Source: Sorangium cellulosum
GTDB lineage: Bacteria > Myxococcota_A > Polyangia > Polyangiales > Polyangiaceae
Direction of reading: 5' to 3'
Assembly (NCBI RefSeq): GCF_001589285.1
Contig: NZ_JEMA01000363.1
Span: forward strand, 1-37,807
Length of the DNA stretch: 37,807 nt
Under the pieces are notes generated by a model, which worked only from the letters and a program-made list of their open reading frames with translations, searched no databases and was not told the origin of the DNA. Shown here one piece after another: positions 8,210 to 16,038 of this stretch; the first letter of the stretch is position 1, and every line of letters starts with the position of its first letter. The translations under genes were made by a program, and so were the position numbers.

Positions 8210-9028
8210 CTAGCGGCTCTCCTGCGTGGGCTCGTCGTTGAAGGTGCGCTTGCCGTCGGGGACTTCCTCGACGCGGGCGAGGACGACCGTGATGTTGTCG
8301 GTGCCGCCGAAGTAGTTCGCCCGGTCGACGAGCGCCTTGCACGCCGCGTCCAGCGAGCCGCTGGACATCACGAGCTCGAGGATCTGATCGTCGCTCACGA
8401 GCCCGGACAGGCCGTCCGAGCAGAGGAGGTACACGTCGCCGTGGCGCGTCTCGTCCGTCACGAGATCGACGAGGACGTCCTCGCGGATGCCGAGCGCGCG
8501 CGTGATGACGTTGGCCGGGAGCTGCCGGACCTCCTCCTCGGTCATCCACGGCGCCATGTGCGCGGCGTCGCTGACGAGCGAGTGGTCGCGCGTGAGCTGC
8601 GTGATCTGGCTGTCGCGCAGGCGATAGCAGCGGCTGTCGCCCACGTGGCCGACCGTCACGTGCTCGGCGTCCTTGGAGAACATCGCCGCCACGATCGTCG
8701 TGCCCATGCCGAAGTCGGCGAGCGTCTTCAGCGAGCGATCGAAGATGCGCCGGTTCGCCAGCCGGAGGCCGGTGACGACGTAGTTCTCTTCCTCCGTGAG
8801 GTTCGGATCGGCAGGGAACGGCCACGTCGCGTCCCTCCCGACCGTCACGGACAGGAAGTCCGAGAGGGTGCTCACGGCAAGCTGGCTCGCGACGTCGCCC
8901 GAGCGGTGTCCGCCCATGCCATCCGCCACGGCCACGACACGGTACTCCTCGCTGACGAGGAGGTTGTCCTCATTGTGGTCCCGGAGGAGCCCGGTATCCG
9001 TCATCCCGGCAAACCGGGTCCGCAACAT
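8210..9028 (-). CDS. PP2C-family serine/threonine phosphatase (PrpC/Stp type)
   Basis: The 272-aa protein is a metal-dependent phosphatase that removes phosphate from Ser/Thr residues, the usual antagonist of Hanks-type kinases, which are abundant in myxobacteria. Conserved motifs appear in order: [13 protein letters not shown] (residues 10-22), [15 protein letters not shown] (34-48, metal Asp36), [37 protein letters not shown] and [13 protein letters not shown]. It is cytoplasmic with no membrane anchor. No kinase gene is adjacent, so its substrate is unknown. The ATG has no Shine-Dalgarno; a TCTACT hexamer 8 bases upstream may be a -10 element of a leaderless transcript. The upstream gap 9029-9319 shows nothing else. 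Confidence 0.95.
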   Translation of the reverse strand: MLRTRFAGMTDTGLLRDHNEDNLLVSEEYRVVAVADGMGGHRSGDVASQLAVSTLSDFLSVTVGRDATWPFPADPNLTEEENYVVTGLRLANRRIFDRSLKTLADFGMGTTIVAAMFSKDAEHVTVGHVGDSRCYRLRDSQITQLTRDHSLVSDAAHMAPWMTEEEVRQLPANVITRALGIREDVLVDLVTDETRHGDVYLLCSDGLSGLVSDDQILELVMSSGSLDAACKALVDRANYFGGTDNITVVLARVEEVPDGKRTFNDEPTQESR

Positions 9029-9319
9029 GGGCAGAGAGTAGACGCGGAGCAGGGGGGCAGCGCAAGTTCAAGGCGAGGGCAAAGCTGAAATCCTGGGCCG
9101 GATCTCCCACAGGGGCCGCTTCGCGCCCGCAAGAAGCGGCCGGCCGCTGGGGGCATGGACCCTCCCGGAGGCGCCCGCTCGCCGCGCGCACTTTGCTCTT
9201 GAAAGATGAGGGTGGACGTGGGGGTTGCTCGTCGCGCTGCGCCGCGCGCGCTCCGCGCACGCCCGATCCAGCGGGCGCGGCGCGCTCTCGCGGCGCGCGA
9301 CGACGGCGCAGGCGGCCGC

Positions 9320-10960
9320 TCAGAGCCAGGTCTCGCCGATCGCGATCCCGAGCGCGGCGGCGATCGTCTCGGCGGCGCGCACGCCGCTCGCCTGCGCCTC
9401 CTCGAAGAGCGCCATCCCGGCCTGATCGACGTGCGCCCAGGCGACGCGCTCCGAGAGCGCGCACGGCGGATCGAACGGCCGCGCGCCGAGGAAGCCGGGG
9501 CGCGGGCGCGGCATCGCGTGGCCCCAGATCATGACGTCCATGCGCGCGACCTCGTCGCGCAGGTGCGGGTGCGCCGGCGCGAGATCGCGCAGCACGCCGT
9601 CCGCGATCGACGCCCACGGCGCGCCGAGCAGCGCCGCGCGCGCGGCGGCAACGTCGGGCCCGCCGTGGGCGCGGTAGTAGGTCAGCACGGTGCGCTGCAT
9701 CGGCGTCGCGAGGCGCGACCGCTGCGTCGTCGCCGCCGCGAGATCGGTGAGCTGGTGGCGCGCGTCGACGTAGCCGAGCCCCTCTGCGCCATAGAGGACG
9801 GAATCCCACGCATGGTTCGGATCGAGGGGCCGCTCGACGTGCAGGTTCGCCACGAGCCACGCCGACGTTGTCCGCTCGGGCAGCGCGCCCGCCGCGCTCC
9901 CCGCGAAGATCCGGCGCGCGACGAACGCCGGCGCCGCGAGGATCGCGGCGCGCGCCTCGACCCGGCGCGCCTCGCCGCGCTGCACGTCGATGTAGCCGAC
10001 CTCGACGCCGCCCTCCGGCAGCGGGCGCACCGACGTGACGAGCGCGCCGAGCGACACGCGCGGCGCCGCGCGCTCGAGCAGCGCCTTCACGAGCCGGCCG
10101 TTGCCCTCGGGCCAGATCAGGTAGTGGCTGCCCGCGAGCGCCGGCGTGCGCACCTTGCGCCCCGCGAAGTAGTGCAGCCCCGCCCAGGCCGAGATCTCCT
10201 CCGGCTCGCCGCCGAAGTCGTCGAGCATCGCGTAGCGCACGTACCAGCGCAGGAAGGGCGTGCGGTACCCCTCGCGATCGAGCCACGCCGCCATGCTGAT
10301 CCGGTCGAGCTCGAGGAGCTCGGGATCGCGCGACGAGCGCGCGAGCGGGATCTGGAACGCCGGGAGCCCGTCCCTGCCGGTGAGCTCCGTGAGGTCCTCC
10401 TCGAGCGCGTGGAACCGCTCGAGCTCCTCCAGCGCGTCGTCCGGCAGCGCGTCGACAGGCGCGAGGCCGGCGTGCCACGCGCCCTCGTAGAACAGCCGCT
10501 CGCCCGGCGCGTGGCAGAGCCTGCGCGGATCGAACACGGGGCGCCCCGCCGCGTCCCACCCGGTGACGACGCCCATCTGATCGAGCAGCCGCAGCGTCGC
10601 GCGCGCCTCGACGTTCGGCGCGGCGAGGTAGTGCGCGCCCCACGGGTACGGCACCACGCCGTCCTCGCCCCACGCGCTCGTGCCGCCGGGCCGCGGCTCG
10701 AGCTCGAGCACCCGCAGATCGAGCCCGGCGTCGGCGAGGCGCCACGCGGCCGATAGCCCGCTCACCCCGCCGCCGACGATCACGACGTCCGCGCGCTCCG
10801 GCGGGCCGGACGCCGTCCTCGTCGACGCGCCGCCGCGGAGCAGGTGGCCCGCGCCGTGGGCCGCGCCGACGATCTCGCCGGCGAGCGGCGGCCGCCCCGG
10901 CGAGGCGGCGTGCACGAGCCAGCCCGCTGCGACGGAGCTCAGGAAGCCGCGGCGGTTCAC
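9320..10960 (-). CDS. Tat-exported FAD-dependent amine oxidase-like protein
   Basis: The N-terminus MNRRGFLSSVAAGWLV is a twin-arginine signal, so the folded flavoprotein is probably exported with bound cofactor. The FAD-binding dinucleotide motif VVIVGGGVSGLSAAW lies at residues 59-73, followed by ELEPRPGGTS as in flavin amine oxidases and NAD(P)-binding Rossmann proteins. Length 546 aa fits. It starts 4 bp after the stop of the spermidine-synthase-like gene and is co-transcribed with it, which suggests oxidation of a polyamine or related amine made by that partner. The substrate is not shown by sequence, and a desaturase-like role is possible. Confidence 0.85.
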   Translation of the reverse strand: MNRRGFLSSVAAGWLVHAASPGRPPLAGEIVGAAHGAGHLLRGGASTRTASGPPERADVVIVGGGVSGLSAAWRLADAGLDLRVLELEPRPGGTSAWGEDGVVPYPWGAHYLAAPNVEARATLRLLDQMGVVTGWDAAGRPVFDPRRLCHAPGERLFYEGAWHAGLAPVDALPDDALEELERFHALEEDLTELTGRDGLPAFQIPLARSSRDPELLELDRISMAAWLDREGYRTPFLRWYVRYAMLDDFGGEPEEISAWAGLHYFAGRKVRTPALAGSHYLIWPEGNGRLVKALLERAAPRVSLGALVTSVRPLPEGGVEVGYIDVQRGEARRVEARAAILAAPAFVARRIFAGSAAGALPERTTSAWLVANLHVERPLDPNHAWDSVLYGAEGLGYVDARHQLTDLAAATTQRSRLATPMQRTVLTYYRAHGGPDVAAARAALLGAPWASIADGVLRDLAPAHPHLRDEVARMDVMIWGHAMPRPRPGFLGARPFDPPCALSERVAWAHVDQAGMALFEEAQASGVRAAETIAAALGIAIGETWL

Positions 10961-10964
10961 CGGA

Positions 10965-12557
10965 TCACCGCGACCACTCGGCCCACTCGCGCGTGTACAC
11001 GGAGACGAGCTTCTGGTCGTTCAGCCGGTTCACCGGCGCCTCGACGCGGCCGAGATCGCGCGGGAACCGGAAGAGCTCCGGCAGGCCGCTCGAGTCGAGG
11101 TAGCGGAGCTTCGACGGATCGACGCGGAGGGCGCCGGGCGCGGTGAGCCCCTCGCCGCCGGCCAGGATGAACCCCCACTCGCCGAAGCTCGGCACGTAGA
11201 CGTGCAGCGGCGCGGTCTTCCAGCCGGCCGCCTCGAGCGTCGTCACGACGCACCAGAACGACTCGCGCGCGTAGTGCGGCGACGTCGCCTGGACCACGGC
11301 GAGGCCGCGCACGGAGATCCGCTGCCGGAGCAGGTGGTAGAAGGCGTCCGTGTACAGCTTGCCGACCGCGTAGTTGCCCGGATCGGGGAAGTCGACGATC
11401 GCGAGATCGAACGACTCTGTCGACTCCTCGAGGTACTTGAACGCGTCCTGGTTGCGGATGACGACGCGCGGATCGCGGAGCGCGCCGCCGTTCAGGTCCG
11501 CGGCGAGCGGCAGGTCGCGGAAGGCGTCCGTGACTGCGGCGTCGAGGTCGACGAGCAGGATCTGCTCGATCGACGGGTACCGGAGCAGCTCGCGCGCGGC
11601 GAGCCCGTCGCCGCCGCCGAGGACCAGCGCGCGCCGCGGATCGCGCCCCAGCGCGGCGACGGCCGGGTGCACGAGCACCTCGTGGTACCGGTGCTCGTCG
11701 TCCGACGAGAACTGGAGGTTGCCGTTCAGGAAGAGGCGCGTCGTGCGCGGGCCCCTCGTGACGACGATGCGCTGGTACGGCGACTGCGCCGCGTAGACGA
11801 TGGGCGCCCCGAAGTAGATCGCCTCCGAGCGCTCGACGAACCGCGAGACGAGCGCGAAGGCCACCCCGAGCGCCGCGATGACGACGAGGCAGAGCGCCCG
11901 CAGCTTGACGACGACGGCGCGCTCGAGCGGGAAGAGGAACGTGCTCGTGAGCGCGACCGCCGCGTTCAGCAGGCCGAAGAAGAGGCTCGTCTGGTGGATC
12001 CCGAGGCGCGGCAGGAAGATCGCGGGGAAGAGCAGGCTCGCGGCGAGGGCGCCGATGTAGTCGAGCGTGAGCACCCGCGCGACGAGCCGCTTGAGATCCA
12101 GCGAGAAGTTGAGCAGCCGGATGAGCAGCGGGATCTCGAGCCCCACGAGCACGCCGATGAGCAGCACCAGCGAGTAGAGCAGCGCGCGGAACGCCCCGAG
12201 CGCGGTGTAGACCCGGAAGAGCATCGGCGCGGAGAGCCCGCCGACGAGCGCGAGGCCGAGCTCGATCTCGACGAAGCGCTCGAGGAGGCGGCTCTCGATG
12301 TACTGCGAGAGGTACGAGCCGATCCCCATCGCGAACAGGTAGAGGCCGATGACGAAGCTGAACTGCGCCACCGAGTCGCCGAGCACGTAGCTCGCGAGCG
12401 TGCCGGTGATGAGCTCGTAGATGAGCCCCGACGTGGCGATGACGAACACGCTCGCGAGGAGCGCCGGGTGCACGAGCCGGGGCAGCGGCTGCGCCGCCAG
12501 GGCGTCTCCAGGAGGGGCAAGCGCGGCGCCCGTCGAGCGCTCGTCGGTGACCGGCAT
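10965..12557 (-). CDS. Membrane-anchored spermidine synthase-like aminopropyltransferase
   Basis: The N-terminal 240 residues hold about seven membrane segments (LASVFVIATSGLIYELI, FSFVIGLYLFAMGIGSYL, LLYSLVLLIGVLVGLEIPLLI and others). The C-terminal part is a spermidine-synthase fold: YQRIVVT at 261-267, LNGNLQFSSDDEHRYHEVLVHP, the cofactor loop LGGGDG at 313-318, VDLD at 336-339 and the catalytic VDFPDP around 388-393. It should transfer an aminopropyl group from decarboxylated S-adenosylmethionine to an amine at the inner membrane. No SAM decarboxylase gene is in the window. It precedes the FAD oxidase by 4 bp and is divergent from the DUF4178 gene. A CTAGGA-like -10 lies just before the ATG. 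Confidence 0.88.
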   Translation of the reverse strand: MPVTDERSTGAALAPPGDALAAQPLPRLVHPALLASVFVIATSGLIYELITGTLASYVLGDSVAQFSFVIGLYLFAMGIGSYLSQYIESRLLERFVEIELGLALVGGLSAPMLFRVYTALGAFRALLYSLVLLIGVLVGLEIPLLIRLLNFSLDLKRLVARVLTLDYIGALAASLLFPAIFLPRLGIHQTSLFFGLLNAAVALTSTFLFPLERAVVVKLRALCLVVIAALGVAFALVSRFVERSEAIYFGAPIVYAAQSPYQRIVVTRGPRTTRLFLNGNLQFSSDDEHRYHEVLVHPAVAALGRDPRRALVLGGGDGLAARELLRYPSIEQILLVDLDAAVTDAFRDLPLAADLNGGALRDPRVVIRNQDAFKYLEESTESFDLAIVDFPDPGNYAVGKLYTDAFYHLLRQRISVRGLAVVQATSPHYARESFWCVVTTLEAAGWKTAPLHVYVPSFGEWGFILAGGEGLTAPGALRVDPSKLRYLDSSGLPELFRFPRDLGRVEAPVNRLNDQKLVSVYTREWAEWSR

Positions 12558-12607
12558 CGGCGCGGTCCTAGCACCGCTCGTGCTGGATCACAGCTGGCCT
12601 CCGCTTC

Positions 12608-12613
12608 TAGTAT
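12608..12613 (+). promoter_or_regulatory. -10 hexamer of the DUF4178 gene in a 65-bp divergent region
   Basis: TAGTAT ends 9 bases before the GTG start at 12623 and no ribosome-binding site is present, so the mRNA may be nearly leaderless. No clear -35 is seen. The 12558-12622 region is only 65 bp and must carry the promoters of both divergent genes, which could coordinate them. Confidence 0.4.
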
Positions 12614-12622
12614 GGTGCTCGC

Positions 12623-14098
12623 GTGAGCACGCCCTTCGACCGAGCAGCCGCGTGCCCCTCCTGCGGCGCGCCGATCACGTTTCGCTTCGCGGGCGCGATG
12701 GCCCAGGTGTGCAAGCACTGCAAGTTCGTCATCGCCCGCACCGATCGGGACCTGCGCGCCATCGGCCGCGTCGCCGACCTCGTCGAGATCCCCACGCCCC
12801 TGCAGGTCGGGGTCACCGGGCGCTGGGGCAACGAGCCGTTCGTTGTCGACGGCCGCGTGCAGCTCGACCGCGCCGGCGCGCCGGGCGCGCCCTGGCAGGA
12901 GATCTTCATCGCGTTCCCGAGCAGCGGCCGCTGGACGTGGGTCGCCTTCGCCCAGGGGCGCTGGTACGCGACCAGCGAGGCGCCGCTCCCGCTGAACGGC
13001 CTCCCGCCGTGGACCTCGCTCCAGCCCGGCGGCCGCGTCCACCTCGAGGGGCACGGGATGTTCACCGTCGTCGAGGTGGGACGCCGGCGCGTCATCTCGG
13101 CCGAAGGCGAGATGCCCTACGTCGCCCCGCCGGGCGTGGTGACCGGCTTCGTCGACATCGCGGGGCCGCGGGGCGAGTTCGGGACCCTCGACTACGGCGA
13201 CGGCCGGAGCCTCCCGCCGAAGCTCTACCTGGGCCGGCAGTTCGACCCGGCCGTGATGCGGCTCGACACCGGCGCGCCCGTGGAGGCGCCCTCGGCGCAG
13301 GTGACCGCCGTGGCGTGCCCCAGCTGCGGCGGCAACCTGCCGCTCGCCGCCCCCGGCACCGCGGAGCGCATCGTCTGCCGGTACTGCGGCACCGCGAGCG
13401 ACCTCACGAAGGGCGCCCTGACCGCGCTCGGCCAGGTCCCCCGGCCGCCCGTGGAGCCGTACGTGCCGCTCGGCGCCGAGGGCCAGCTCCGCGGCATGCG
13501 CGTGCTCTGCATCGGCTTCGTCATCCGGGGCTGCACGGTGGAGGGCGAGCGCTACCGTTGGCGGGAGTACCTGCTCTACGGCGGCCCGAGCGTCGGCTAC
13601 CTGTGGCTCATGGAAGAGGACGGCGCGTGGCAGCTCGTGACGCCGCTCTCGCCCGGCGAGGTCCAGCCCATGGGCTCGGTCGCGACCTACAAGGGACAGA
13701 CGTACTCGCTCAAGCAGAGCGTCCAGGCCGAGGTGGAGTACGTCATCGGCGAGTTCTACTGGAAGGTCGAGATCGGCGAGTCGGTCCAGGCCACCGAGTA
13801 CCAGGGCTCGGACGGCAAGGTCAGCATCGAGCAGGCCCCGACCGAGGTCAGCGTGTCGTTCTGCTCCCCGCTCCCGGGCAAGGAGCTCGCCGCCGCCTTC
13901 CACCTGTCGCCCCCGCCGCGCCCCGCGCTCGGCGGCGGGACGGGGATGAGCGCCGGCACGATCCTCGTCGTCGTCGTCGTCGTGATCATCGTCCTCATCC
14001 TCCTCAGCGCGCTCAGCGACTGCGGCGGAGGCGGCGGGGGCGGCATCCTCTTCGTTCCGACAGGCGGGAGCACCCCGAGCTTCGGCGGCGGGAAGTGA
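12623..14098 (+). CDS. Zinc-ribbon DUF4178 domain membrane protein
   Basis: This 491-aa protein starts with a zinc ribbon (C11, C14, C30, C33), followed by a beta-rich DUF4178-like repeat (VGVTGRWGNEPFVVDGRVQL, WVAFAQGRWYA). A second zinc ribbon (ACPSCGGNLPL...CRYCGT) and a second DUF4178-like unit (RYRWREYLLYGGPSVGYLWLMEEDGAWQLV, YKGQTYSLKQ) come next. Near the C-terminus is one long membrane helix (GTILVVVVVVIIVLILLSAL) and a Gly-rich tail. As I recall, DUF4178 genes often neighbour DUF350, SAM decarboxylase and spermidine-synthase genes; here the divergent neighbour is a membrane spermidine synthase. A shared membrane/polyamine process is inferred. The biochemical role of DUF4178 is unknown to me. 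Confidence 0.8.
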   Translation: MSTPFDRAAACPSCGAPITFRFAGAMAQVCKHCKFVIARTDRDLRAIGRVADLVEIPTPLQVGVTGRWGNEPFVVDGRVQLDRAGAPGAPWQEIFIAFPSSGRWTWVAFAQGRWYATSEAPLPLNGLPPWTSLQPGGRVHLEGHGMFTVVEVGRRRVISAEGEMPYVAPPGVVTGFVDIAGPRGEFGTLDYGDGRSLPPKLYLGRQFDPAVMRLDTGAPVEAPSAQVTAVACPSCGGNLPLAAPGTAERIVCRYCGTASDLTKGALTALGQVPRPPVEPYVPLGAEGQLRGMRVLCIGFVIRGCTVEGERYRWREYLLYGGPSVGYLWLMEEDGAWQLVTPLSPGEVQPMGSVATYKGQTYSLKQSVQAEVEYVIGEFYWKVEIGESVQATEYQGSDGKVSIEQAPTEVSVSFCSPLPGKELAAAFHLSPPPRPALGGGTGMSAGTILVVVVVVIIVLILLSALSDCGGGGGGGILFVPTGGSTPSFGGGK

Positions 14099-14406
14099 TC
14101 CAGCTTCACTGCTCGATTCGGCTGGACCTGAATTGAACGACGCCGCGCCGCGGCGACTGACGCGATCCGGCTGGTGCTGAGTCGGGGCGCCGAGGGCTGG
14201 ACATGTCTGTGTCCACCCCCGCAGCGAGGGTGATCGCGCGGCGAGCGGAGCGGTCGGATTCGGGCAGACGATGGTCGGTTTCGGGTACCGTTCGCGGACG
14301 GCCGCCCGTGGTGGTCGAGTGATTTCAATGGGTTACACGCTGGTCGGCGGCGGCCCATGACGTGCAATGTGCCGCCGAGGCCGGCGCGGGCCGGTGACGG
14401 AGGACC
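14099..14406. other. 308-bp intergenic region
   Basis: No coding bias or clear hairpin is visible. It must hold the promoter of the cluster starting at 14407; no convincing -35/-10 pair and no sigma-54 GG/GC pair was found. Confidence 0.5.
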
Positions 14407-14715
14407 ATGCAAACCGTGAATTCGGTCGATCCGCACGCACAGCTGCGCGCGCTCTACATCTCCCTGCTCCGGAACCAGGAGCACTTCGACGAGTTCAAGC
14501 AGCTCCTCGCCCTCTACGTCGTCGCGCCCGAGTCCGACGAGGAGCCGGCCGACGCGGCCAGCGTCCGCGCGCAGCTCAACGGGCGCATCCGCTCCTGGAT
14601 CGGCGGCTTCTTCGACGGGCTGAGCGCCGCTCAGGTGCTCCAGTGGCGGGCCATCGTCGTCGAGGAGCGCATCAACGTGTGCCTGTCGCCCTGGAAGGAG
14701 TCGAACGTCTATTGA
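14407..14715 (+). CDS. Small helical protein (102 aa), first gene of the isoprenoid-fold/subtilase cluster
   Basis: No family is recognised. The protein appears all-helical and soluble: an N-terminal helix (DPHAQLRALYISLLRNQEHFDEFKQLL), an acidic linker (PESDEEPAD), a helix (AASVRAQLNGRIRSWIGGFF) and a third ending ERINVCLSPW. A GGAGGA site lies just before the ATG. The stop TGA overlaps the ATG of the next small frame (TGATG), and the degenerate isoprenoid-synthase gene follows 174 bp later on the same strand. It could be a substrate, scaffold or leader-bearing precursor for the downstream subtilase; nothing in the sequence proves this. A single Cys near the C-terminus is the only obvious reactive residue. 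Confidence 0.7.
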   Translation: MQTVNSVDPHAQLRALYISLLRNQEHFDEFKQLLALYVVAPESDEEPADAASVRAQLNGRIRSWIGGFFDGLSAAQVLQWRAIVVEERINVCLSPWKESNVY

Positions 14716-14897
14716 TGCTGCGGCGCAGGCGACAGGCGGGGTTGCACCGCCATCGACGTACGTCTCACCGGCGCGGCTCCGCCCCGGTGCCATCTACCGG
14801 CGCCCCGGGTGCGCGGCCATCCACCGGCGCCCGGAGCGCGCGGCGCAGGTCCGGCGGGGCGGCGCGCCTCGCGACGGAGGTGCCCGCCCATGGATGA
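14715..14897 (+). CDS. Possible small Arg-rich protein (60 aa)
   Basis: An ATG overlapping the previous stop as TGATG opens a 60-codon frame that ends 8 bp inside the next gene. The product is very basic (MLRRRRQAGLHRHRRTSHRR) and contains a doubled PSTGA segment. Junction overlaps at both ends favour translation. However, third-position G/C is only about 80%, lower than in sure genes, and the composition is what off-frame GC-rich DNA gives. It may be just a linker between two genes. Confidence 0.2.
   Translation: MLRRRRQAGLHRHRRTSHRRGSAPVPSTGAPGARPSTGARSARRRSGGAARLATEVPAHG
14790..14843 (+). repeat. 27-bp imperfect direct repeat, two copies
   Basis: Copies at 14790-14816 and 14817-14843 both start CCAT-C/T-ACCGGCGCCC and end GCGCGG. 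They lie between the 102-aa gene and the isoprenoid-fold gene. Length 27 keeps any reading frame intact. Confidence 0.6.
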
Positions 14898-16038
14898 GGC
14901 GCTGTGGGTGGATGAGCTCTACAAGGCGTTCTGGCGGACGCTCCCCGGCATGCTGCACGCCGAGGCGCAGGGGCTGGCCCACACCCTCGGCCTGACGCCG
15001 TCGCGCGACGTGCCCTGGAGCGCGGTGTTCAGCAACGAGTTCACCCTGTCCGCGCCCGCGCTGCTCGCGGACGCGATGCCCGGCGTCCGGGGGGCCACGG
15101 TGCAGGACGCGCTCCTCGCGCACCTGCTCGCCGTCATCGAGGCGTTCGCCACCGACCGCATCCAGGACGCGCAGATCCGCCCGACCTGGCAGCTCGAGGC
15201 GCTCCTGGCCCACGCGCGGCGGGCGCGCGACGAGGCGCTCCGCCGCGTCGCCCCCGGCGTCGACGACCCGGCCATCGACTTCGCCCGCGCGGACGAGGCC
15301 ACGCTGCTCGCCATCGAGGCCGAGCGCGCCCTCCTCGCGAGCGGCGAGCCCGCCGGCTTCAGCCGCTACTACGCGCTCTCCCTCGCCAAGCAGCGCGTCG
15401 GCTTCCCGGCGTCGATCGCCCTGGCGCACGCCGCGGGCTGGACGGCCGCGCAGCGCGAGGTGCTCTCGCGGATGCTCTCGTCGGTGTGGCTCGGCCTGCA
15501 GCTCCACGACGACGTCATGGACTGGCAGGACGACTACCAGCGCGGCGGCGCCTGGGCCGTCGTCCTGGCCTCGGAGCTCCGATCGCGCGCGCACGGGGAA
15601 CCGGACGTCGGCGATGTCGGCGACGTCGACGTCGACGACGGCGATGACGACGCCGCGCGCGGCCAGGGCCGCGCCCCCGGCGGCGCGCACCGCCGCGGCG
15701 CTGTCGCGTACGGGCCGCTCGGCACGCCGCCCTGGGGCATCGCCGCGACCCCGAAGGGGCAGAGCGAGCCGCCGACCTCCAGCGTGCCCTCGTCCCTGAT
15801 CCCCGTCCGGCGCATGGTCCTCGAGGCCGGCGTCCTCGGGGCGATGCTCGACGGGGAGCGCCGGTGCTTCCGCGCCGCCCGGCGGCGCGCGGCCGTCCTC
15901 GGCGCGCGCCGCGTCGCCGCCTGGACGGCGGGGAGGGAGGCGCAGGCGCAGGAGCTCGCGCGGTGCGAGGCCGAGAGCCCGGGCTTCGCCAACCGCGCCC
16001 ATGCGCTCAAATCCTGGGCCAAGGCCGTGCTGGCATGA
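14890..16038 (+). CDS. Class 1 isoprenoid-synthase-fold enzyme with only the second Asp-rich motif (382 aa)
   Basis: The segment ALSLAKQRVGFPASIALAHAA, then about 25 residues, then WLGLQLHDDVMDWQDD (Asp207, 208, 211, 214, 215) copies the C-terminal half of prenyl-diphosphate synthases, where a Lys-containing helix precedes the second Asp-rich metal site. The first Asp-rich motif is not visible, so it may bind a prenyl or other diphosphate differently, or be a pseudoenzyme. After the motif comes an acidic, repeat-like insertion (residues about 238-255, Asp/Val/Gly-rich) and a Gly/Pro-rich stretch before the helices resume at VLEAGVLGAMLDGE. The start at 14890 is supported by GGAGGTG 8 bases upstream. 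Its stop overlaps the subtilase ATG as ATGA. Confidence 0.7.
   Translation: MDEALWVDELYKAFWRTLPGMLHAEAQGLAHTLGLTPSRDVPWSAVFSNEFTLSAPALLADAMPGVRGATVQDALLAHLLAVIEAFATDRIQDAQIRPTWQLEALLAHARRARDEALRRVAPGVDDPAIDFARADEATLLAIEAERALLASGEPAGFSRYYALSLAKQRVGFPASIALAHAAGWTAAQREVLSRMLSSVWLGLQLHDDVMDWQDDYQRGGAWAVVLASELRSRAHGEPDVGDVGDVDVDDGDDDAARGQGRAPGGAHRRGAVAYGPLGTPPWGIAATPKGQSEPPTSSVPSSLIPVRRMVLEAGVLGAMLDGERRCFRAARRRAAVLGARRVAAWTAGREAQAQELARCEAESPGFANRAHALKSWAKAVLA

Noticed and set aside
14715..14889. Separate RiPP precursor gene with a classical leader/core layout
   Set aside because: The only frame is Arg/Pro-rich with weak coding bias and no recognisable leader or cleavage motif, so it was kept only as a low-confidence CDS.
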